From JAHFLD01 sp964367145 (GTDB taxonomy: Bacteria; Patescibacteriota; Minisyncoccia; UBA6257; 1-14-0-10-40-38): 11,524 bases of DNA. This document shows positions 6,573 through 11,524 of the stretch, one piece after another (the first letter of the stretch is position 1; the number at the start of each line of letters is the position of its first letter). A program made the position numbers and the translations under genes. The stretch is taken from positions 1 through 11,524 of the forward strand of contig CAYIWJ010000020.1 in NCBI GenBank assembly GCA_964367145.1. Reading direction: 5' to 3'. The notes under the pieces are model-generated. The model did not search any database, was not told the DNA's origin, and worked only from the letters and a program-made list of their open reading frames with translations.

Positions 6573-7172
6573 ATGTATAACCCCCTAAAACGACTGACCG
6601 ACGTTACCGGCGCCATCTTGGGATTATTTTCAGTCTCTCCCCTCATTCCTTTTATTGCGCTCGCGATCAAGCTGGAATCTCCGGGGCCAATTATCGTTAA
6701 ATTAGAACGGATCAGTTCGGGAAAAACCATAAAAATTTTCAAATTCCGCTCTATGATTAATGGCGCCGAAAAGATGAAGTCATCATTGCTCCACCTTAAT
6801 GAACGCAACGACGGCCCATTTTTTAAAATTAAACACGATCCCCGCCTAACTAAAACCGGAAAATTTATCCGCAAATTCCGCCTGGATGAGTTTCCCCAGC
6901 TTTGGAATGTTCTGCGCGGCGAACTCTCTCTTGTTGGGCCTCGACCTCACGAACCGGAAGAAATAGCCAACTATCCGGAAAAATACACCCACTTGGTTTC
7001 GGCTAAAGCCGGAGTCACCGGACTTTCTCAAGTAAGCGGCGCTTCAAAATTAAAATTTCTAGAAGAACTAGCACTCGACCAACATTATCTGCAAAACCAG
7101 TCGCTCCTTCTGGATGTTAAAATTTTAGCCAAAACTATCGGCATTCTTTTTTTCGATCCGACCGCCGTCTGA
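6573..7172 (+). CDS. Small sugar-1-phosphate transferase (PglC/WcaJ-type polyprenyl phosphoglycosyltransferase)
   Basis: Transfers a sugar-1-phosphate from a UDP-sugar to undecaprenyl phosphate, starting a lipid-linked glycan at the cytoplasmic membrane face. From the ATG at 6573 it is 199 residues, the size of single-domain monotopic enzymes such as PglC. It begins with a re-entrant membrane helix broken by prolines (residues 9-37, with VSPLIPF and ESPGP). KIFKFRSM (54-61), the catalytic Asp-Glu in RLDEFPQLWN (103-112) and LVGPRP (120-125) follow. GVTGLSQVSG is the usual substrate-end motif. Two upstream in-frame starts exist (6528 and GTG 6558). The 6528 start would overlap the divergent gene, and 6558 is possible; conserved similarity starts at about MYNPLKRLTD. 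No SD is visible. A prepilin gene follows after 33 bp. The sugar is unknown. Confidence 0.92.
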   Translation: MYNPLKRLTDVTGAILGLFSVSPLIPFIALAIKLESPGPIIVKLERISSGKTIKIFKFRSMINGAEKMKSSLLHLNERNDGPFFKIKHDPRLTKTGKFIRKFRLDEFPQLWNVLRGELSLVGPRPHEPEEIANYPEKYTHLVSAKAGVTGLSQVSGASKLKFLEELALDQHYLQNQSLLLDVKILAKTIGILFFDPTAV

Positions 7173-7184
7173 ATTTTTACGGTA

Positions 7185-7193
7185 TGATATAAT
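7185..7193 (+). promoter_or_regulatory. Consensus extended -10 promoter for the prepilin gene
   Basis: TGATATAAT matches the extended -10 consensus TGnTATAAT exactly. It lies in the 33-bp gap after the sugar transferase, twelve bases before the ATG at 7206. The expected leader is about five bases. No -35 was found and none is needed with an extended -10. Confidence 0.7.
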
Positions 7194-7205
7194 AAAACCA
7201 TCTCG

Positions 7206-8084
7206 ATGAGACCAAACTCGCAAGGTGGTTTTAGTTTGTTGGAGCTTTTAATCTACATGGGCATCACGACCGTGATGGCCACTCTTTTTGCCAACATTTT
7301 AAGCACGGCAACCAAAGTCCAAGTCCGGCAATCTTCGTCGAGTGAAGTCACCAGCCAGCTTAACCTATCAATGCAACGCATCCAACAGTTAGTGCGCGAA
7401 TCAAGCGCGGTTATTATTAACGACGACTTTAGCAATAACGATGCCCAGACCGGTACCACTCGCAACGTGCTCAAACTTCGGATGAAAGATCGCCTTAAGG
7501 ATCCGACCTGTATCTACGCCGAGCTTGGTGCTATTAAAATCGCCGAAGGCGCCTCGGCAACAGACGCCTCGCAATGCAATTTTGCCGTCGCCAGATTGCT
7601 TACCACTGACGCGGTTACAGTTCCGGCCGGAGGCTTGGTTTATACCAAGTTCAGCTCACCGCCCGGCCACGACCTGGTGCAAATCAACATCACTCTACAA
7701 TACAACACCACCAACCCCGCCTACAGCGCCCAACGCCAAGTAACCTCCGCCGCCACCCGCGTCTCGGCCGCCACTTTTGACTCCAACCTTATCCCCGCCG
7801 GCACACCGCCCCTCTACGATCTCGGCACCGCGAGCACCCAATGGAAAAGTCTCTATCTAAATAATTATTCCATCGTCAACGGTCAAGTTAACGAAGCCGC
7901 CAACTACGACGGCGGAGCCCGTGGCTATCAAGTCATTGCCATCTTCGGCGCGACCTCCTGTACCAGTGTCTGTTCAGCACACGGCCTACAGTGCTCCACT
8001 GGCGGCGTTACGGTCGCCAACACCTCCATTCCGGTGACCTGCGGTCAAACGGCAGTCCAGCCGGAATTCTGCTTCTGCGACTAA
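7206..8084 (+). CDS. Prepilin-type protein with tail-fibre-like motif and Cys-rich C-terminus
   Basis: A 292-residue type IV pilin-like or minor pseudopilin-like protein. The class III leader is short: MRPNSQGG is followed by FSLLELLIYMGITTVMATLF. Prepilin peptidase should cut after Gly8, leaving Phe1 and the conserved Glu5 of the mature form; the hydrophobic helix (about 9-33) anchors it in the membrane and drives assembly. The middle (34-190) looks like a PilW/GspJ-type pilin headgroup. Residues 203-220 read LYDLGTASTQWKSLYLNN, a motif typical of phage tail-fibre and other beta-rich surface proteins. Residues 250-292 are cysteine-rich (Cys 252, 256, 263, 279, 289, 291), likely disulfide-bonded outside the cell. 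No other pilus genes are nearby, so the assembly machinery must be elsewhere. No SD is seen. Confidence 0.85.
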   Translation: MRPNSQGGFSLLELLIYMGITTVMATLFANILSTATKVQVRQSSSSEVTSQLNLSMQRIQQLVRESSAVIINDDFSNNDAQTGTTRNVLKLRMKDRLKDPTCIYAELGAIKIAEGASATDASQCNFAVARLLTTDAVTVPAGGLVYTKFSSPPGHDLVQINITLQYNTTNPAYSAQRQVTSAATRVSAATFDSNLIPAGTPPLYDLGTASTQWKSLYLNNYSIVNGQVNEAANYDGGARGYQVIAIFGATSCTSVCSAHGLQCSTGGVTVANTSIPVTCGQTAVQPEFCFCD

Positions 8085-8192
8085 GGTGGCTCATAACTAG
8101 CAATATACTTAAAATTTAGTGGCTGTGTTTACAAATACGAGAAATTATACTATTCTCCCCTTAGTACTTTCACCAACTAAGGAGTTGACAGG
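8085..8192 (+). promoter_or_regulatory. Spacer with a promoter for the two-gene cassette
   Basis: TATACT (8146-8151) is a good -10 and would start transcription near 8158, giving a leader of about 35 bases. No clear -35 was found. The prepilin gene has no obvious terminator here, so read-through from upstream is possible. Confidence 0.45.
8179..8184 (+). promoter_or_regulatory. Shine-Dalgarno of the Cys-rich cassette gene
   Basis: AAGGAG, eight bases before the ATG at 8193; it is a strong SD that fixes the start. Confidence 0.8.
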
Positions 8193-8546
8193 ATGGAACG
8201 ATTGCCAAGTAAAGCGGTAACGCTCGAAGAGTTTTGCGCCTTGATCGACCACTTTGTATCAACCGAATGTGAGAAACAAAACGTACACCTAATCCACAAA
8301 AAATGTGGTGGCGCTATCAGAGTGGGCTTTATCAATCTTTTTCACTTGAACGATGATGGTTCACTGGATCCCGGACCAGACGGCTCAGGCATCGGCCCCA
8401 AGCGGATTCCATATTGCGAAAATTGCAATCCCCCCAATGGCTTCAACCACACCTACACTCAACGTCTACCGATCAAGCGACAACCCACAGAGGAGTTTTG
8501 TTTATGTGGATTTACCAATACCTTCGCGCAGATCGTGAAAGAATAG
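8193..8546 (+). CDS. Uncharacterised Cys-rich protein with possible zinc-binding site
   Basis: A 117-residue soluble protein that I do not recognise. It has seven cysteines (15, 26, 38, 75, 78, 103, 105). HKKCGG (His35, Cys38) and YCENC (Cys75, Cys78) form an HxxC...CxxC arrangement like a zinc ribbon with a 36-residue insert. CLCG (103-106) could be an extra pair. The N-terminus (LEEFCALIDHFVSTECE) is helical and acidic. A Gly/Pro/Asp-rich loop (DPGPDGSGIGP) lies between the putative zinc ligands. There is no signal peptide or membrane helix. The start is well supported by AAGGAG. Its last 43 bases overlap the next gene in another frame, a sign of coupled translation. Function is unknown; a nucleic-acid-binding or regulatory role would be only a guess from the zinc-ribbon look. 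Confidence 0.75.
   Translation: MERLPSKAVTLEEFCALIDHFVSTECEKQNVHLIHKKCGGAIRVGFINLFHLNDDGSLDPGPDGSGIGPKRIPYCENCNPPNGFNHTYTQRLPIKRQPTEEFCLCGFTNTFAQIVKE
8489..8495 (+). promoter_or_regulatory. Shine-Dalgarno of the overlapping 59-codon gene
   Basis: AGAGGAG lies inside the upstream gene, eight bases before the ATG at 8504. It selects this start over the earlier in-frame ATG at 8414. Confidence 0.75.
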
Positions 8547-8683
8547 AAATGGGACCTTTTGCAAATAGAGAAGCGGCGGAAGAAGCTCGAAAACAACACG
8601 CCTCGTTCGGAGCCGTGACAATTGGACCAATCGAGAAGCCAGAAACCTATAAACTCTACCAAGGACCCGATGAAGAGGAATAA
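8504..8683 (+). CDS. Small uncharacterised protein, 59 residues
   Basis: A soluble 59-residue protein starting MWIYQYLRADRERIEMGPF. It continues with REAAEEARKQHASFGAVTIG and ends with the acidic tail DEEE. The layout suggests a beta strand or hairpin (WIYQYLR...IEMGPF), one helix (NREAAEEARKQHASF), then a strand (AVTIGPIEKP). The GPF-x3-EAAEEAR phrase and this order resemble SPOR-like or similar small alpha-beta folds, but I cannot assign a family. The start is set by a strong SD inside the upstream gene, and the two genes overlap by 43 bases. A terminator follows 12 bases after the stop. The SD, the coupling and the terminator together make it a credible gene despite its size. Confidence 0.75.
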   Translation: MWIYQYLRADRERIEMGPFANREAAEEARKQHASFGAVTIGPIEKPETYKLYQGPDEEE

Positions 8684-8695
8684 TCAGGCACACTA

Positions 8696-8728
8696 TTGGC
8701 GATCTTTAAATGATCGCCAATTTTATTT
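8696..8728 (+). terminator. Rho-independent terminator of the two-gene cassette
   Basis: TTGGCGATC, loop TTTAAAT, GATCGCCAA, then TTTTATTT. Nine perfect pairs and a U-rich tail lie just after the 59-codon gene. Confidence 0.88.
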
Positions 8729-8743
8729 CCAATAAAACTTCGC

Positions 8744-8778
8744 AACAACCCCGCTTTTGTGAAGCGGGGTTGTTTTTA
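8744..8778. terminator. Bidirectional terminator between the cassette and secA
   Basis: AACAACCCCGCTT / AAGCGGGGTTGTT, 13 perfect pairs with loop TTGTG. On the plus strand it is followed by TTTA, extending the U run. On the minus strand it sits a few bases after the secA stop codon, where it probably ends secA transcription, though the U run there is poor. Confidence 0.85.
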
Positions 8779-8781
8779 CTT

Positions 8782-11130
8782 TCACGTCTGCTTCCCATGG
8801 CACTTCTTGAATTTTTTCCCGCTCCCGCACGGACACGGATCGTTCCGCTTTGTATCAATGCCAGTAGTTAAGGGTATTGAGTTAGATGAAAGCGTGCTAA
8901 CGCTTGGCGCTTCGCGATTCACGTTTTGTAATTTTTCTGCGTTCTCTTTCTGCCACTCCTCAAAATTTCGCATCATAGTTTGATAAAGCCCATGACCCTC
9001 GCGACGATATTCCACCAGCGGATCATGCTGGCCATAAGCCCGAAGACGCACCGATTCCGCTAGCGCCTCCATATCTTCCAAGTGCGTCATCCAAAACATA
9101 TCTAAAGCGCCAAGTATCGGTTGGGGCGCGTTTGCCGCCAGTAGTTTCTGACGCTTTTCATAAATCGCCTGCCGCTGTTTATTTAAAACGTCGTCATAGT
9201 CCAGCAAGTGTTTGCGTGAATCAAAATTCGCGCCCTCCACTTTGGCCTGCGCCTGCGAAATCGCCTTGTTTAAAAGATTGGCCTGAATCGGCATATCCTC
9301 CGGTACATTTAGTCGCTCCATCAAACCCTTAATCCGCCCACCGCCAAAAATTCGCATCAAGTCATCTTCCAGTGAAAGAAAAAACTGCGATGAACCAGGA
9401 TCGCCTTGTCTTCCAGCGCGCCCGCGCAACTGATTGTCAATCCGCCGCGATTCGTGCCGCTCGGTGCCGATGACATGCAAACCACCAGCAGTTTTAACCT
9501 TTTCTGCCGCGTTGGATTCCGGCGGATTGCCGCCCAAAATAATATCCACTCCCCGACCAGCCATGTTAGTCGCTACCGTAATCGCTCGCGCGCGCCCAGC
9601 CTGGGCGATAATCGCGCCCTCGCGTTCGTTGTTCTTGGCATTCAGCACTTCGTGCGGCAAACCAGCTCGAGTCAGTCTCCGCGACAAATCCTCGTTTTTT
9701 TCAATGGAAACCGTACCGATTAAAATCGGCTGGCCCTTTTCATGCCGCGCTCGAATATCGGCAATAATCGCCGCGTATTTCGCCTCCAAATTTTTATAAA
9801 TCAAATCCGGCTCATCTTGACGCACCATCGGACGATGAGTCGGCACCGTTACCACCGGCAGTTTATAAACCTTATCAAATTCTTCCGCCGAAGTTTGCGC
9901 GGTGCCGGTCATACCGCCCAGCCTCCGGTAGAGACGAAAATAATTTTGAATGGAAACCTGCGCGTAAGTTCGCGATTCTTGCTGAACCAAAACTCCTTCC
10001 TTGGCCTCAATCGCCTGATGCAAGCCGCCGGAATAACGCCGGCCGACCATCAACCGTCCAGTGAATTGATCTACAATTACGATTTGTCCGTCTTTCACCA
10101 CATAGTCCCGATCTTTAAGAAACAAGGCCTTAGCTCGTAAACTTTCCTGCAAATAATGCGTCAGGCGCAAATGTTCCGGCTCAAAAATATTTTTTATATT
10201 CAGTACCCGCTCAACTTTGTTGATACCGGACTCGGTAATATCGGCCGAACGAAGTTTTTCGTCAACCAAATAGTCTTCCTCCGGAGCCAAATTGGCCACA
10301 ACCCGCGCAAAAGTTTTGTAATTGGAACTAGACTCCTGATCCGGAGCGGAAATAATAAGCGGCGTCCGCGCCTCATCAATTAAAATGCTGTCAACTTCAT
10401 CAATAATAGCGTAGTGATGTCCGCGCTGAACTTGCGCCTGCGATGAATAAGCCAGATTGTCGCGCAAATAATCAAAACCGAACTCATGGTTGGTGCCATA
10501 AGTAATGTCTGCGGCATAAGCATCCCGCCGAGAGATTGGACGAAGATATTCTTGGTGAATTATAAACGCGCCGGTGGCATCTCGCGCGGCGTCAGAGGCG
10601 TTTTCCGCCTCCTTTGGTATCCGATAATGCGGATCATAAAGCAAAGCTCCGTCGTGAACCAGGCAAGCCACCGAAAGTCCAAGCGCATGATAGACCTGCC
10701 CCATCCACACCGCGTCTCTTTTGGCTAGATATTCATTAACTGTCACCACATGAACTCCTCGGCCAGCAAGCGCGTGCAAATATGCCGGGGAGGTCGCGGC
10801 CAAAGTCTTGCCCTCACCGGTTCGCATCTCAACTATCTTGCCCTCAAAAAGAGAAACTCCGCCAATAAGTTGAACGTCAAAATGACGCTGATTCAAAGTC
10901 CGTCTCGCCGCCTCGCGAACTAAGGCGAAAGCCCTTGGCAAATGGCGCGTTAATTCAGCAAACAAATTCTCCTCGGAAACACTCTTAATTTCATCGGCCA
11001 ATTTCTTGCTCTCATCCCTTAAACGCTCAGCAGAAAACTCCCGAAATTCGGGCTCCAAAGCGGTAATGGCCGAAACATCGGCGCTCGCCACGTGTCGTCC
11101 ACCAAAAAAACCTAGTAATCGCCGCAACAT
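8782..11130 (-). CDS. secA: Preprotein translocase ATPase SecA, lacking the helical wing domain
   Basis: Motor ATPase that pushes unfolded preproteins through SecYEG. NBD1 has Walker A MRTGEGKT (102-109), TYGTNHEFGFDYLRDN and the DEVD Walker B (244-247). A pre-protein cross-linking domain follows at about 225-370. GGMTGTA, NMAGRGVDI (522-530) and QLRGRAGRQGDPGSSQFFLSLEDD (568-590) mark NBD2. The scaffold helix (HLLDYDDVLNKQRQAIYEKR) runs to about 664, but only about eight residues later the two-helix-finger sequence begins (ILGALDMFWMTHLEDM...RLRAYGQHDPLVEY). The roughly 100-residue helical wing domain expected between them is missing. The C-terminus keeps a zinc-binding SEC-C tail (DPCPCGSGKKFKKCH). 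At 782 residues it is shorter than E. coli SecA (901). A loop of about 35-40 residues (about 164-203) seems inserted in NBD1. The ATG at 11130 has no SD. Confidence 0.97.
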   Translation of the reverse strand: MLRRLLGFFGGRHVASADVSAITALEPEFREFSAERLRDESKKLADEIKSVSEENLFAELTRHLPRAFALVREAARRTLNQRHFDVQLIGGVSLFEGKIVEMRTGEGKTLAATSPAYLHALAGRGVHVVTVNEYLAKRDAVWMGQVYHALGLSVACLVHDGALLYDPHYRIPKEAENASDAARDATGAFIIHQEYLRPISRRDAYAADITYGTNHEFGFDYLRDNLAYSSQAQVQRGHHYAIIDEVDSILIDEARTPLIISAPDQESSSNYKTFARVVANLAPEEDYLVDEKLRSADITESGINKVERVLNIKNIFEPEHLRLTHYLQESLRAKALFLKDRDYVVKDGQIVIVDQFTGRLMVGRRYSGGLHQAIEAKEGVLVQQESRTYAQVSIQNYFRLYRRLGGMTGTAQTSAEEFDKVYKLPVVTVPTHRPMVRQDEPDLIYKNLEAKYAAIIADIRARHEKGQPILIGTVSIEKNEDLSRRLTRAGLPHEVLNAKNNEREGAIIAQAGRARAITVATNMAGRGVDIILGGNPPESNAAEKVKTAGGLHVIGTERHESRRIDNQLRGRAGRQGDPGSSQFFLSLEDDLMRIFGGGRIKGLMERLNVPEDMPIQANLLNKAISQAQAKVEGANFDSRKHLLDYDDVLNKQRQAIYEKRQKLLAANAPQPILGALDMFWMTHLEDMEALAESVRLRAYGQHDPLVEYRREGHGLYQTMMRNFEEWQKENAEKLQNVNREAPSVSTLSSNSIPLTTGIDTKRNDPCPCGSGKKFKKCHGKQT

Positions 11131-11138
11131 GTTGGTCT

Positions 11139-11166
11139 ATTCTACTGTAAATTAGGTAAATGGCAA
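11139..11166 (-). promoter_or_regulatory. Promoter of secA
   Basis: TTGCCA (11161-11166), a 16-base spacer, then TAGAAT (11139-11144); each hexamer is one base off consensus. The -10 ends eight bases before the ATG at 11130, so the transcript should begin within about two bases of the start codon. Confidence 0.72.
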
Positions 11167-11221
11167 AATTCCGCGCTTCTTATTATTCCTGATTTTTTAA
11201 ATTAACGACTCTCTGGTTTCA

Positions 11222-11263
11222 TAAAAAAGAACACCCTCGGTTCGCTTTTAGCGAACCGAGGGT
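11222..11263 (-). terminator. Strong terminator of the right-edge gene
   Basis: On the minus strand: ACCCTCGGTTCGCT, a tight AAA loop, AGCGAACCGAGGGT, then GTTCTTTTTTAT. The stem has 13-14 perfect pairs with a U-rich tail. It insulates secA from the upstream gene. Confidence 0.9.
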
Positions 11264-11306
11264 CTGTTGCGTCCCGCAAGTAATCTGCAAGACGCCAGCC
11301 GACTGG

Positions 11307-11524
11307 TTAAGTCAGCTTGATGGTACCGGCAAATCCGCCGGTACCATCGGAAGCACCGCGGTAGAGAACGAAAGTCCCACCGTTCTTGAGCTTCCACTCA
11401 TAGCGGTAGATGCCACGCTCGGGAAAACTCCCGAACATCCCCGGGAGTTGACTCCCAAGGACGTATGCCGTGCCATCGATCGTGAGCGTTCCGCTCACGC
11501 CCGTGAGCGTGCTTCCGGCCGTCG
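11307..11524 (-). CDS. C-terminal part of an unrecognised Gly/Thr-rich protein (partial)
   Basis: The frame is open from the right window edge to a TAA at 11307-11309, giving at least 71 residues. A GTG at 11498 could start a 63-residue product. The open frame upstream of it (TAGSTLTG) resembles the sequence after it (VSGTLTIDG), so the protein more likely begins outside the window. Short Gly/Thr-rich strands (GTLTIDGTAYVLGS, GGTFVLYRGAS, GGFAGTIKLT) and aromatic-rich GIYRYEWKLKNG suggest a beta-rich, perhaps secreted, domain. I do not recognise a family. A strong minus-strand terminator 44 bases downstream supports it as a real gene end. It looks more GC-rich than the rest of the window. Inside it, GGTACCGGC and GCCGGTACC form a nine-base inverted repeat that encodes the repeated Gly-Thr. 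Confidence 0.6.
   Translation of the reverse strand, partial: TAGSTLTGVSGTLTIDGTAYVLGSQLPGMFGSFPERGIYRYEWKLKNGGTFVLYRGASDGTGGFAGTIKLT

Noticed and set aside
7170..7206. TGA of the sugar transferase lies in frame with the prepilin gene, as if UGA were read as Gly (code 25)
   Set aside because: The prepilin gene has its own consensus promoter, ATG and leader peptide, and one-in-three frame agreement is chance. UGA recoding is not needed anywhere in the window.
9406..10140. Several plus-strand frames of 100-130 codons inside secA
   Set aside because: They are antisense shadows of a highly conserved gene and have no start signals or recognisable products.
11322..11345. Inverted repeat GGTACCGGC / GCCGGTACC, considered as an operator or recombination site
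   Set aside because: It lies inside the coding frame and is explained by two Gly-Thr codon pairs; there is no second copy.

Overview
The window looks like a piece of a small-genome Candidate Phyla Radiation (Patescibacteria) chromosome, probably Parcubacteria-like. This is inferred from the combination of a very short EF-Ts, a SecA that appears to lack its helical wing domain, a divergent PurH, a divergent S2, a secreted protein with DUF5666-like repeats, YggT, an orphan prepilin-like gene, and few Shine-Dalgarno (SD) sequences. No single marker proves it. The genetic code looks standard: TAA, TAG and TGA all end genes, and the long genes are not interrupted.

Left part (1-3500). purH is on the minus strand with a good SD, but an in-frame TAG cuts its frame about 20-25 codons before the expected C-terminus. 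A 328-bp AT-rich spacer follows, then a plus-strand gene for an exported protein closed by a strong terminator, then a plus-strand YggT membrane protein.

Translation block (3565-6540), all minus strand and read right to left: glycosyltransferase (GT4), rpsB, tsf, a small one-helix membrane protein, tRNA-Tyr(GUA), and a long GC-rich hairpin. Spacing is tight (24, 72, 6 and 43 bp), so these may be co-transcribed. rpsB also has its own promoter inside the end of the glycosyltransferase gene.

Envelope block (5422-8084). The GT4 gene diverges from a plus-strand small sugar-1-phosphate transferase (PglC/WcaJ type) across only 32 bp. A prepilin-type protein with a tail-fibre-like motif and a cysteine-rich end follows. 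The two sugar enzymes suggest lipid-linked glycan assembly.

Right part (8085-11524). A two-gene plus-strand cassette (a Cys-rich putative zinc protein and an overlapping 59-residue protein) has SDs and a terminator. It faces secA on the minus strand, which has its own promoter. A strong terminator then marks the end of a partial minus-strand gene running off the right edge. I found no CRISPR array, transposase, integrase or recognisable defence system. The main curiosities are the purH stop codon, the domain-reduced SecA, promoters set almost on top of start codons, the hybrid pilin and the unassigned two-gene cassette.
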